42,718 nt of DNA, taken from a virus. Made by a program: the position numbers and the translations under genes. Location: the IMG/VR virus record IMGVR_UViG_3300046656_000396, positions 1 through 42,718 of that record; one strand, written 5' to 3'. Of this stretch, positions 15,604-21,700 are shown in pieces; the first letter of the stretch is position 1; every line of letters starts with the position of its first letter. The notes below the pieces were generated by a model. The model worked only from the letters and a program-made list of their open reading frames with translations, was not told the DNA's origin and ran no database searches.

Positions 15604-15773
15604 TCCGCAGCCGCTGGCTGCGCCTCCCGTGCAAGCTCGTCTTGCAGCTGTGCGAGCTGCCGGCGCTGCCCGCGCAGCTGTTGCAGGTTGCGGCGCACGT
15701 GCTCGAGGAGGAAACGTTCCCGCTCCTCGGCTCGCTCGATCTCCTGTGCCAGTAGCTGTTGCATGTTGATCAC
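15600..15773 (-). CDS. Small coiled-coil protein, 57 aa
   Basis: The GTG at 15773 is chosen as start because the GAACCGGGAGA leader ends six bases upstream (15779-15789 on the minus strand). The longer frame to 15902 would translate a structured RNA element. The product is nearly all coiled coil (EIERAEERERFLLEHVRRNLQ, Q/R-rich) with an Ala/Pro end. Function unknown. Confidence 0.55.
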   Translation of the reverse strand: MINMQQLLAQEIERAEERERFLLEHVRRNLQQLRGQRRQLAQLQDELAREAQPAAAE

Positions 15774-15795
15774 TGGTGTCTCCCGGTTCGTGGTT

Positions 15796-15888
15796 GGTTG
15801 CGTGACTCGAAGCTGCCGCCGCCGCATGCGATCCCTCTGGGCCCTGCGGGAGTCGAACCCGCGCTCATGCGGAGGCAGCTTCCAATCA
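15796..15888 (-). ncRNA. Structured stem-loop element, copy 1 (leftward early transcript)
   Basis: On the minus strand this 93-base segment starts at the stop codon of the upstream gene with TGATTGGAAGCTGC and ends GCAGCTTCGAGTCACGCAAC. GAAGCTGC pairs with GCAGCTTC and the stem continues with CCGCATG/CATGCGG. The interior contains a tRNA T-arm-like hairpin. The ends match copy 2 at 22712-22800 (14/14 and 18/20 bases), including bases outside the stem, while the interiors differ. Both copies lie in the sense strand of an early operon. Could be an antitermination, processing or attachment element; role unknown. Confidence 0.55.
15838..15862 (-). other. tRNA 3'-end-like fragment (T-arm plus acceptor strand), attP candidate
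   Basis: On the minus strand GCGGG-TTCGACT-CCCGC is a perfect T-arm (5-bp stem, 7-base TTCGA-type loop) followed by AGGGCCC and A, as in the 3' end of a tRNA. No matching 5' acceptor strand (GGGCCCT) lies within the 80 bases upstream, so it is not a whole gene. Phages that integrate in tRNA genes carry just such a 3' fragment as attP. Against this, int is 3 kb away. Confidence 0.45.
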
Positions 15889-16200
15889 GCAGCACTCATC
15901 AAACGCGCGTTCGAAGTACGTCCACGCCAGCCGTGCAGCGCCGGTCAGCGCGACCTCGCCCGCGTGCTCATCGATCGGGCAGCGCCAGCCGTGGCGCGTC
16001 TTCTGCTCGTACGCGCGCGCCCAGCAGCAGAACGCCGTCCACGCGTCGAGCAGGCACTCGCGCTCGCGCTGCGACAGCCAGACCTGCTCGGCGTGCTCGT
16101 AGCCAGCGCCCTCGCACGCCGCATCACGCAGCGCGCGCTTCAGGCCTTCGAAGGGGAACACGTAGGGTGCTGCGACCGGGGTGATTGCGTTGCCGTCCAT
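15886..16200 (-). CDS. First gene of the leftward operon, Trp/Cys-containing protein, 104 aa
   Basis: ATG at 16200 is taken as start because the frame upstream of it runs through three operator sites. There is no Shine-Dalgarno, and the nearest promoter-like pair (TTGACT at 16236, ACAAAT at 16214) would put the RNA start within a few bases of the ATG. The product (FEGLKRALRDAACEGAGYEHAEQ, CCWARAYEQKTRHGWRCPIDEHAGEVAL) resembles small phage proteins of unknown function. In lambda this place is taken by N; no Arg-rich antiterminator motif is obvious here. Confidence 0.65.
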   Translation of the reverse strand: MDGNAITPVAAPYVFPFEGLKRALRDAACEGAGYEHAEQVWLSQRERECLLDAWTAFCCWARAYEQKTRHGWRCPIDEHAGEVALTGAARLAWTYFERAFDECC

Positions 16201-16203
16201 GAG

Positions 16204-16259
16204 TTGACATTTGTCAGGTCTCTGGACCGGAGTCAACGGTGAAAGTTGACAATCGTCAA
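16204..16259. promoter_or_regulatory. Left operator cluster (three repressor/Cro-type sites)
   Basis: Three 14-bp sites fit TTGACA-NN-TGTCAA: 16204-16217 TTGACATTTGTCAG, 16223-16236 TGGACCGGAGTCAA (weaker, 9 of 12) and 16246-16259 TTGACAATCGTCAA. They sit between the leftward operon start (16200) and the rightward lipoprotein gene (16321), so they can control both. The same motif recurs three times between the repressor and cro-like genes. Confidence 0.75.
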
Positions 16260-16320
16260 GATTGGACAAAAAAGACGCACCGCGCGTAGACTCCGCGTGC
16301 GTACGGGAAGGGCTTACACT

Positions 16321-16902
16321 GTGAAGAACACACGCTTATTCGTGATTGCGGCCATGCTTGGCGGTTGTAGCGGCGCCCCGGTTGGCCTGGACGGGCCACG
16401 GGGCCCAGCAGGGCCGATGGGTGAGCGTGGGGCGCCTGGACCGGCTGGCAGCAGCTACAGGCCGGTCTTCTGGGTGAGCTGCGACGCCAAGCTCGATATC
16501 ATCCGGGCCGGCGCTTCAGGCCCTGAGCGTGCTCCTGATGGCATGGCTGAGACCGGGCTCGAGTACACCGTGGTCGTCTACAGCAACGCCGACCTCGAGG
16601 TGCAGTGCGGGGCGAACATCGGTTCGGCGCAGTCAGGCGCTTCGAGCGAGTACTACCCAGCGATCACGAAGGGCGCGTCCACCGGCGTTTGCCTTGTAAA
16701 CGCGGACTTTCCTCCCGGACCGGTGGTCGGGTACTGGTCGTTTGCGATCGAAGCCGCGCTGCCCCATGCGGCCTACGTCGATCCTGACAACCCCCTCGGA
16801 CTCAACGGATACAGCTACTCATTCAGCGAAACGGACTGCCACGCAGACATGCTCGGAGACAACGCCAAGTGGACTCAGGTCACCTTGGCGGACGTTTTCT
16901 AG
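16321..16902 (+). CDS. Collagen-like lipoprotein beside the left operators, 193 aa
   Basis: GTG at 16321 has GAAGGG eight bases upstream. The N-terminus is a lipoprotein signal (MKNTRLFVIAAMLGGC) with cleavage before C16. Residues 22-42 are seven Gly-X-Y triplets (GLD-GPR-GPA-GPM-GER-GAP-GPA). A 145-residue beta-rich domain follows with three further cysteines (VSCDAKLD, VQCGANIG, GVCLVNAD), ending FSETDCHADML. It would be an envelope-anchored surface protein. Between operators and repressor gene it fits a lysogenic-conversion or superinfection-exclusion gene, by position only. A TGGACA-N18-TAGACT promoter (16263-16292) is weak. Overlaps the repressor gene tail to tail by 23 bases. Confidence 0.75.
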   Translation: MKNTRLFVIAAMLGGCSGAPVGLDGPRGPAGPMGERGAPGPAGSSYRPVFWVSCDAKLDIIRAGASGPERAPDGMAETGLEYTVVVYSNADLEVQCGANIGSAQSGASSEYYPAITKGASTGVCLVNADFPPGPVVGYWSFAIEAALPHAAYVDPDNPLGLNGYSYSFSETDCHADMLGDNAKWTQVTLADVF

Positions 16903-17374
16903 GCCCGCCGTTCTGCGCCGCCTGGGCGAGCTCGTGCTTGAGCCGGTTGATCTCGTGATCCTTCATCGCGAGCATGGCCTGCATCTCGAGCCGGAACTGC
17001 GAGAGCTCGTGCAGCTGCTCGTCAACACTCGCCTGCCACTTCTTTTGGCGCTGTTCGTCGAGCGAGTAGACCTTGAGCAAGTCCGCCTCATCGGCGACGT
17101 TTTTGAGCTGTGGGTCGAAGAAGAAGTCCGGCGAAATGTTGAGCCCGATTCTCACCTGGCGGACTATGTCTGCTGAAAGCCCCGTACGGCCAGTCCTTTC
17201 CGGGTTGCAGAGCTTACTTAGGTGAGTCTCGTCAATACCTGTACGGCGCGAAATCTCCGCGCGGTTGATCCCGGCATGCTGCCGCATGAGGCGGACTAGC
17301 AGCTGGAAGCGGCGGAGCTCGACGCTGATTCCCTCGACATCGACCGACTCAGGTTGGCCGCGGCTTTTTGGCAT
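16880..17374 (-). CDS. Lysogeny repressor-type HTH protein without S24 domain, 164 aa
   Basis: ATG at 17374 is used; the frame extends upstream only through operator DNA. Residues about 18-80 carry an XRE-type HTH (INRAEISRRTGIDETHLSKLCNPERTGRTGLSADIVRQV). Residues about 105-154 are a coiled coil (QKKWQASVDEQLHELSQFRLEMQAMLAMKDHEINRLKHEL). There is no LexA/CI-type serine-lysine peptidase domain, so RecA-driven self-cleavage is not expected. It diverges from the cro-like gene across three operators. GACAAT at 17386-17381 would give a transcript starting at the ATG, as for lambda cI from PRM. Confidence 0.75.
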   Translation of the reverse strand: MPKSRGQPESVDVEGISVELRRFQLLVRLMRQHAGINRAEISRRTGIDETHLSKLCNPERTGRTGLSADIVRQVRIGLNISPDFFFDPQLKNVADEADLLKVYSLDEQRQKKWQASVDEQLHELSQFRLEMQAMLAMKDHEINRLKHELAQAAQNGGPRKRPPR

Positions 17375-17398
17375 GCCCTCATTGTCCACGGTTGGGGG

Positions 17399-17448
17399 GT
17401 GACACGTGTCCCCCAGTTCTTGACGATTGGCATCTTGACAGTTGTCAA
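17399..17448. promoter_or_regulatory. Right operator cluster (three sites)
   Basis: Sites: 17399-17412 GTGACACGTGTCCC, 17420-17433 TTGACGATTGGCAT and 17435-17448 TTGACAGTTGTCAA, all versions of TTGACA-NN-TGTCAA. Site starts are 21 and 15 bp apart. They lie between the divergent repressor (start 17374) and cro-like gene (start 17470), the arrangement of lambda OR1-OR3. The strongest site overlaps the -35 box of the rightward promoter. Confidence 0.8.
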
Positions 17449-17463
17449 CTTTCGCCGTATCGA
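17435..17463 (+). promoter_or_regulatory. Rightward early promoter (PR-like)
   Basis: TTGACA (17435-17440), a 17-base spacer, then TATCGA (17458-17463). The -35 box is the left half of the strongest operator, so bound repressor would block it. The predicted start of transcription, about seven bases after the -10, is at or next to the cro-like ATG at 17470, implying a leaderless message. Confidence 0.55.
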
Positions 17464-17469
17464 TGGGGA

Positions 17470-17670
17470 ATGGAGCACCCTGGAAAGCGACTGCGGCGAA
17501 CGCGTGAGAAGCGGCAGCTGACTCAGCTGGATCTTGCCCAGCTGGTGAAGTGTCATGACTCATATATCTCCCAAATCGAGGCAGGTAAGCGCGGCCCTGG
17601 TCTACGCCTAGCCCTGGCCTTCGAAAAACTGCTCGGCATCAAGGCTGCAGATTGGGTCGCAGCGGCATGA
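17470..17670 (+). CDS. Cro-like XRE-family HTH protein, 66 aa
   Basis: ATG at 17470 begins MEHPGKRLRRTREKRQLTQLDLAQL. The HTH covers residues about 17-40 (LTQLDLAQLVKCHDSYISQIEAG), the classic XRE form, followed by the LALAFEKLLGI helix. Size, single domain and position as first rightward gene opposite the repressor match a Cro-type regulator. No good Shine-Dalgarno sits at a normal distance. It presumably binds the six TTGACA-NN-TGTCAA sites; this is inferred from layout. Confidence 0.8.
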   Translation: MEHPGKRLRRTREKRQLTQLDLAQLVKCHDSYISQIEAGKRGPGLRLALAFEKLLGIKAADWVAAA

Positions 17671-17685
17671 CCTGCAAGAGCCATT

Positions 17686-17715
17686 CGGTAACGCAGATAA
17701 CAACCTGCGTTACCG
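17686..17715. terminator. Perfect 11-bp hairpin after the cro-like gene
   Basis: CGGTAACGCAG and CTGCGTTACCG form a perfect 11-bp stem around an 8-base ATAACAAC loop, 15 bases after the cro-like stop. There is no T-tract. It may be an early attenuator or factor-dependent terminator like lambda tR1, or a protein site. A second palindromic patch (GCGATGC-ATA-CGCATGCGC) follows at once. Confidence 0.5.
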
Positions 17716-17858
17716 CGATGCATACGCATGCGCACTGCGCAACTGGCGTTCAGCGCACTCTGGATCGAGCACGTGATTCCTCCCCCGCCCTGAACCGGGG
17801 TTTGGAGCGTGTTCGCTCGAGCGTGTGCGGCGTTCATGGACCGCGCGCGCTCGCGGCT

Positions 17859-17911
17859 CGCCGCCGTCGCTGACAAGGCTTGTCCCCCCTTGCCTGCAGC
17901 TGACGGCGGCG
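17859..17911. promoter_or_regulatory. Strong 14-bp leader hairpin before the 17948 gene
   Basis: CGCCGCCGTC-GCTG pairs with CAGC-(T bulge)-GACGGCGGCG across a 24-base interior that has its own AGGC/GCCT pairing. It ends 36 bases before the next start codon. Between this and the hairpin at 17686 the 277-base gap after the cro-like gene has no gene. A leader with two strong structures suggests control of read-through into the replication genes. Confidence 0.5.
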
Positions 17912-17947
17912 CAGTCGCCCTAAACACCGAACGGATCGGAGGTAGAC

Positions 17948-18304
17948 GTGTCGACGAATACGAGACCTGACGAAGAGCGATCTCTGTACTGCAAGCTGGA
18001 CGAGGAAGCCCTGCTTTTGAAGGGCGTGCGCGTCACCGAGCGCGTGGACCAACTCAAGGCCTTCCATCTGCAAAAGGAGGACCTTGCCACGCAGATCAAA
18101 GCCGTCGCGGCCAAGGAGAAGGCCACTTCCTTGGCGCTCGAGATGTTGTCCGATGAGATCAAGCACAAGCGCGAGCTGCAGCCGGTTACGTGCCGCTGGG
18201 AGCGCGGGCAAGACCAGTGGGTCTGCCATCGCGTCGATACGGGCGAAGTGGTCGACACATCCCCGATCACCATGGCGGACAAGCAGGAGCGCCTGTTCTC
18301 ATGA
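17948..18304 (+). CDS. Hypothetical coiled-coil early protein, 118 aa
   Basis: GTG at 17948 has GGAGG five bases upstream. Residues about 15-75 form a helical/coiled region (RVTERVDQLKAFHLQKEDLATQIKAVAAKEK). The end is VTCRWERGQDQWVCHRVDTGEVVDTSPIT, a C-x-W...W-x-C hairpin followed by a TGEVV strand that I have seen in many small phage early proteins of unknown role. Stop overlaps the initiator start (ATGA). Confidence 0.7.
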   Translation: MSTNTRPDEERSLYCKLDEEALLLKGVRVTERVDQLKAFHLQKEDLATQIKAVAAKEKATSLALEMLSDEIKHKRELQPVTCRWERGQDQWVCHRVDTGEVVDTSPITMADKQERLFS

Positions 18305-19305
18305 GCTCCAAAAACAGGACAGCCGCACCCCCCTTCCACAGATGGCGCGGCCTACCGAAAGAACTACCTCAGTCACTCTACCACGTCTCGCACTATGCGC
18401 GAGCGACGGCACAAGACCTTTACCGCATCGCCGATAGCTACGACGGCAAGATCGAGACGCGCGGCGACCGCTGGGACGTGTCGCTCTGCTGCTCGATGCA
18501 GGTTCCCGGCCCCGACCGCCGCAACGCCTGCAGGGCACTCGGGCAGCTGAAAGAGTCCGGGGCTATTCGGGTGTTCGATGGCTTCGTCGTGGTGTGCTTG
18601 GGGCAATCTTTGGACGGACTCCCCGCGCACACAAAAGCTGATTCACTCGGACTCCACTCGGATTCACTCGGATTCACTCCGGACTCCACTCGGATTCCAC
18701 TCGGATTCGACACTGAGTCAAGTAATTGTAATCAGGCGATTTCTGAACCACAGAACAGAACAGAACAAAGAAGAGAACAGAGTGAGAGTGAGACGCGCAC
18801 ACGCACGCGATCCTCTGACTTCGAAAAACCGCCAGTCGGACTAGCGCCGCCCGAGCTTCCGACCGCATCGCTTCCGACCGCCCGCGTTTGGTTGCTCTAC
18901 ACGCAGGAGATCAACCGGGAGGGAATGCTCGGAACAGGAAGCCAGTTCTATGGCACCCTGCTGGCCGTCAGTGACGCGATCACTATCGAGGTGGGGGCAT
19001 CGGAGGGGGAGGCCTTCGATCGGGCAACACAGAGGCTCCTGCGAGCTTGGCTGAGCGACAAGTTCGTCAAGGAAAAGAACCCGACACTAGCCAACCTAGG
19101 TAAGAATCTACATCGATACACTCGGGCAAAAGCCAAGCCGATTGTGAAACTAGTTGGGGACGTCCAAAAGGCGACCGACTGTCACTCAGACGAGGACCTT
19201 TTGGCGTGGCCAGCGTGGCGCGAGGGTGAGCTCGACATCTGGCAGAAGCAACGGCGCTGGGAGCTGCAGGCGCGCGCTGAGCGAGCGGCTGGGGGTGCGT
19301 CATGA
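18301..19305 (+). CDS. Lambda-O-like replication initiator with internal origin, 334 aa
   Basis: ATG at 18301 overlaps the previous stop. The N-terminal region (about 10-105) has a winged-helix look (LPQSLYHVSHYARATAQDLYRIADSYDGK, RRNACRALGQLKESGAIRVFDGFVVV). Residues about 112-140 (SLGLHSDSLGF, STRIPLGF) are encoded by an iteron array. A Ser/Arg/Glu-rich linker follows, then a C-terminal domain (about 195-330) with many charged and Trp residues. Initiator, iterons inside the gene and an adjacent purine/AT-richer tract are the plan of the lambda O gene. It probably binds the iterons and recruits host replication factors, as no phage helicase or polymerase is encoded. Confidence 0.7.
   Translation: MSSKNRTAAPPFHRWRGLPKELPQSLYHVSHYARATAQDLYRIADSYDGKIETRGDRWDVSLCCSMQVPGPDRRNACRALGQLKESGAIRVFDGFVVVCLGQSLDGLPAHTKADSLGLHSDSLGFTPDSTRIPLGFDTESSNCNQAISEPQNRTEQRREQSESETRTRTRSSDFEKPPVGLAPPELPTASLPTARVWLLYTQEINREGMLGTGSQFYGTLLAVSDAITIEVGASEGEAFDRATQRLLRAWLSDKFVKEKNPTLANLGKNLHRYTRAKAKPIVKLVGDVQKATDCHSDEDLLAWPAWREGELDIWQKQRRWELQARAERAAGGAS
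18640..18713 (+). repeat. Iteron array, probable phage origin of replication
   Basis: Seven head-to-tail units of 10-11 bp: GATTCACTCG, GACTCCACTCG, GATTCACTCG, GATTCACTCCG, GACTCCACTCG, GATTCCACTCG and a partial GATTCGACAC. Starts fall at 18640, 18650, 18661, 18671, 18682, 18693 and 18704, close to one DNA turn each. They lie inside the initiator gene, as lambda iterons do in O. A looser GGACTCC half-unit occurs at 18615. Confidence 0.8.
18714..18790 (+). other. AT/purine-richer tract next to the iterons (unwinding-element candidate)
   Basis: Immediately after the iterons the sequence becomes AT-richer (AAGTAATTGTAATCAGGCG) and then strongly purine-biased with ACAGA-type repeats (ACAGAACAGAACAAAGAAG) to about 18790. 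This is unlike the GC-rich surroundings and mirrors the AT-rich stretch beside lambda iterons. It still encodes part of the initiator linker. Confidence 0.6.
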
Positions 19306-19766
19306 GCGCCGACGGCGGCAGGGCCACTATGCCCACGGTGCTTGCCGAGCTGAAGCGCCGCGACGGAGACAAGATTGCTCGCGGCGTGTTCCAACAGCTC
19401 GATTTACTCGGCCCGGTGCACGTTCCGCCGCCGTTTGCGATCTCTGACCCGGAGATCGTCAAGCAGTGGCGCGCGGGCGGCACGCTGAAAGACGAGCACG
19501 TAGAAGAGTTCGCTCGGTGGCTCACTCACACCACGAATCGCAGCGCGGCGATCGGCGAGAACGAACGCCGGCTGAACACCACGACCTGGGCGCAAGACCG
19601 GTTGCGCGCTGACAGCGACTACTTCGAGCACTTCTCACAGTTTCACCTCGAAAGATGGGGCGTCGAGCAGTGGAGCGATGACGCGAGAGAGCGCGCCGAT
19701 CAAGTGAAGGCGTGTGCGCGTAGAGGCATGCCAAGCGTGAGACCAATGCGAAAGGGAGGAATGTGA
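19302..19766 (+). CDS. Hypothetical protein following the initiator, 154 aa
   Basis: ATG at 19302 overlaps the initiator stop (ATGA). The soluble, charged product contains an LAELKRRDGDKIARGVFQQLDLL helix, a Pro-rich PVHVPPPF segment and several aromatic patches (DYFEHFSQFHLERWGVEQW). In lambda the gene after O encodes the helicase loader P. Place is the same, but I see no sequence feature that proves this, and a helicase-loader call is only a possibility. Confidence 0.65.
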   Translation: MSADGGRATMPTVLAELKRRDGDKIARGVFQQLDLLGPVHVPPPFAISDPEIVKQWRAGGTLKDEHVEEFARWLTHTTNRSAAIGENERRLNTTTWAQDRLRADSDYFEHFSQFHLERWGVEQWSDDARERADQVKACARRGMPSVRPMRKGGM

Positions 19767-20005
19767 TGACCGACGAAGACGAGAAGGTCTATCAGCGCAT
19801 GCACGAGATCAGGGCGCAGATCACAGGGCTGCTTGCTGAGCTACCCGACGACTCGAAAGCAGCGCTCTTGTACACGCTGATGCTCGAGCCTGGGACTGCG
19901 CGAGAGCTTCCAGCTGTGATCGCTACGTCCATGCTTCACCGCGCCGAGGCACTCGCGCAACTGTGTCAGTGCGTCGAGTGCAAGGCCAAGCGGGGCAACG
20001 CGTGA
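19766..20005 (+). CDS. Hypothetical helical protein, 79 aa
   Basis: ATG at 19766 is preferred over the GTG at 19763 because GGGAGG (19754-19759) lies six bases upstream. Mostly helical (EDEKVYQRMHEIRAQITGLLAELPDDSKAALL) with a C-x-C-x2-C end (LCQCVECKAK). Possibly zinc-binding. It is coupled to the RusA-like gene by GTGA. Confidence 0.6.
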   Translation: MTDEDEKVYQRMHEIRAQITGLLAELPDDSKAALLYTLMLEPGTARELPAVIATSMLHRAEALAQLCQCVECKAKRGNA

Positions 20006-20547
20006 CGTTCAACATGTCGTTCGGTGGCAAGCGCAGCGCCAAGCCGAAGGCGTACAAGGCGCCTCCGAAGCTGCTCGAGCAGCTGTGCTTCTTTCACGAT
20101 GGCGCTGAGAAGTTCTGGGTGTTGCAACTGCCGATGGTGCTGCACGCGCAGACCGGATACGCAGACGCCGCGCGCTTCGTGCAGAAGCGCGCGGCCCGTC
20201 AACAGCTCGATGTCGTGCTGCTCGCGCTGCAAACGCAGCTGCGCGGCATCGACCGCGAGCGCATCGACCAGATAACGCTCGTGCGCTTCAGCCCTGGAAA
20301 GCTCGACGCGCACGACAACCTCCGCCAAGCCTTCAAGCACGTGCTCGACGCCACATGCGTTTGGATTTGCGTGGGCTCTGGAGACTTCAACCGCCGAGCA
20401 ATCGGCAAGTACGACGACCAACTACTCGGAACCGGGAGAGTCACATGTCACTACGAGCAGACGACACACGAGAGCGACCGAAGGCTGCAAGGAATCCACA
20501 TCAGGCTGCGGCTGAGATCGCCGCAAGAGAGTGCGCGCGAGGAGTGA
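20002..20547 (+). CDS. RusA-like Holliday-junction endonuclease, 181 aa
   Basis: GTG at 20002 overlaps the preceding stop (GTGA); an ATG four codons later is an alternative. The acidic pattern of the RusA fold is visible: D102 and D105-N106 (KLDAHDNLRQAFKHVLD), D117, then D138-D139 (IGKYDDQ). A beta segment follows (VTCHYEQTTH, LQGIHIRLRL). RusA-type enzymes cut recombination or replication junctions. It is longer than classical RusA (about 120 aa) by an N-terminal extension. The last 103 bases overlap the next gene. Confidence 0.6.
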   Translation: MTFNMSFGGKRSAKPKAYKAPPKLLEQLCFFHDGAEKFWVLQLPMVLHAQTGYADAARFVQKRAARQQLDVVLLALQTQLRGIDRERIDQITLVRFSPGKLDAHDNLRQAFKHVLDATCVWICVGSGDFNRRAIGKYDDQLLGTGRVTCHYEQTTHESDRRLQGIHIRLRLRSPQESAREE

Positions 20548-20717
20548 TCGAGCTGCAGTACCTCGGCAGCAATCTCGACGCGCTGCCAGGCTGCGAGGCG
20601 TTCGCGCTGGCCGTGCGGTCGTACGCCGATGGCCTCGACCGGCTGTGCAAGATGCACCTTGCTGCGCTGGAGACAGTGGGCAGCGCGGCGCCGAGGGGGA
20701 ACGACAATGACCGCTGA
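20445..20717 (+). CDS. Hypothetical small protein with GAACCGGGAGA leader, 90 aa
   Basis: ATG at 20445 follows the recurring leader GAACCGGGAGA (20429-20439). It overlaps the RusA-like gene by 103 bases in a different frame. The product is helical, Ala/Arg/Leu-rich (AAAEIAARECARGVIELQYL, AFALAVRSYADGLDRLCKMHL), with a polar tail. Function unknown. The long overlap suggests the gene was inserted or extended with its own leader. Confidence 0.6.
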   Translation: MSLRADDTRERPKAARNPHQAAAEIAARECARGVIELQYLGSNLDALPGCEAFALAVRSYADGLDRLCKMHLAALETVGSAAPRGNDNDR

Positions 20718-20778
20718 GACGCTCGCATGGTGCGTGGTGCTCACAGCGTTGTGTGCTGCGATTGGAGCGATGACATGA
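20707..20778 (+). CDS. 23-aa membrane micro-peptide
   Basis: ATG at 20707 lies in the end of the previous gene and the TGA overlaps the methyltransferase ATG (ATGA). The product is almost entirely one hydrophobic helix (LAWCVVLTALCAAIGAM). Tight coupling on both sides suggests translation. It could equally serve only to couple translation. Function unknown. Confidence 0.45.
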   Translation: MTAETLAWCVVLTALCAAIGAMT

Positions 20779-21389
20779 CCTGGCTGCCGGGCATGGAAGC
20801 AGAGCAGCGCAAGGTTGAGCTGTCGCAGTGGTACACCGACAGCAAGACCGCGACGCGCATTTGCGAGATGGCCTTCGACGTGAACGACAGCGCAAGCATC
20901 AAGAGCATCCTCGAGCCGTCATGCGGCCGTGGGGCGCTCATCGATGAAGCGCTCATCTTTGCGCCGAACGCAGCCAAGTTCGTGGGTGTGGACATCGACG
21001 CAGAAAACATCGCTTTCTGCCGAGAACGATACGACCATCAAGTCAGTTTGCATCAAGGCGACTTCCTCGAGTGCGTATTTGCTCGTGACGACTTCGACGT
21101 GGCGCTCATGAATCCGCCTTTCGAGAGTGGACAAACCGAGCGACACATACTCCACGCCCTGAAGTGGGCGCACCGCGTGGTGTGTCACTGCCCGCTGACC
21201 ACTCTGGCAGGACAGGAACGCCGTGAAGGACTGTGGAAGCTGGTAGACCTGCGCACGCTGGCAATCTGCAGCACGCGCCCTAAGTACGGCGAGAAAGCCG
21301 GCATGACGGACATGTGCACGATCGACGTGACGCTGCGTCCGGGATGGGCGACGTGTTGCGAACGCACGAAAATAGTGTGGTGGCCGTAG
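20775..21389 (+). CDS. DNA N6-adenine methyltransferase, 204 aa
   Basis: ATG at 20775 has GGAG seven bases upstream. SAM-binding motif I is LEPSCGRGALI (residues 46-56), the next acidic strand is VGVDID (about 70-75), and the catalytic motif IV is NPPF at 113-116, the form used by exocyclic adenine methyltransferases. No target-recognition domain of normal size is present, and no restriction enzyme lies nearby, so it is probably an orphan enzyme that protects phage DNA or marks it. Substrate site unknown. Confidence 0.8.
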   Translation: MTWLPGMEAEQRKVELSQWYTDSKTATRICEMAFDVNDSASIKSILEPSCGRGALIDEALIFAPNAAKFVGVDIDAENIAFCRERYDHQVSLHQGDFLECVFARDDFDVALMNPPFESGQTERHILHALKWAHRVVCHCPLTTLAGQERREGLWKLVDLRTLAICSTRPKYGEKAGMTDMCTIDVTLRPGWATCCERTKIVWWP

Positions 21390-21469
21390 GGATCGCAAAT
21401 GATCCGTAGTTGCGAGCGACGGTAGTTAGTAGTACGTGACACAACGTTACTGAACCGGGAGACACGACA

Positions 21470-21661
21470 ATGCGAAAGCCAACGCGGCACGAACGCCAAG
21501 CGTTGCTGTTGGAACGTGATCGGCTGTACGCCGAGCACATGTACCGCGATGCGCAGGCAAATTTTCGCGACTTCGATCGCGTGCCGAGCGAACGCGATTA
21601 CGAGCGACTGCGCAGCAAGCCGGGATTGTTCGAGAGCTTACTGCTTTGGCTGCTCGGCTGA
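21470..21661 (+). CDS. Small basic/acidic helical protein, 63 aa
   Basis: ATG at 21470 is preceded by GAACCGGGAGA (21452-21462). Charged helix (RHERQALLLERDRLYAEHMYRD) followed by a short hydrophobic end (LFESLLLWLLG) that could touch a membrane or partner. Separated from the methyltransferase by 80 bases with a TCGCAA/TTGCGA inverted repeat (21393-21415). Function unknown. Confidence 0.6.
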   Translation: MRKPTRHERQALLLERDRLYAEHMYRDAQANFRDFDRVPSERDYERLRSKPGLFESLLLWLLG

Positions 21662-21700
21662 CACGACACGACACGAAACATTGAACCGGGAGATACGAAG

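Noticed and set aside
15774-15902. N-terminal extension of the 57-aa coiled-coil protein back to 15902
   Set aside because: The extension reads through the T-arm-like hairpin and stem-loop; a well-placed GAACCGGGAGA leader marks the start at 15773.
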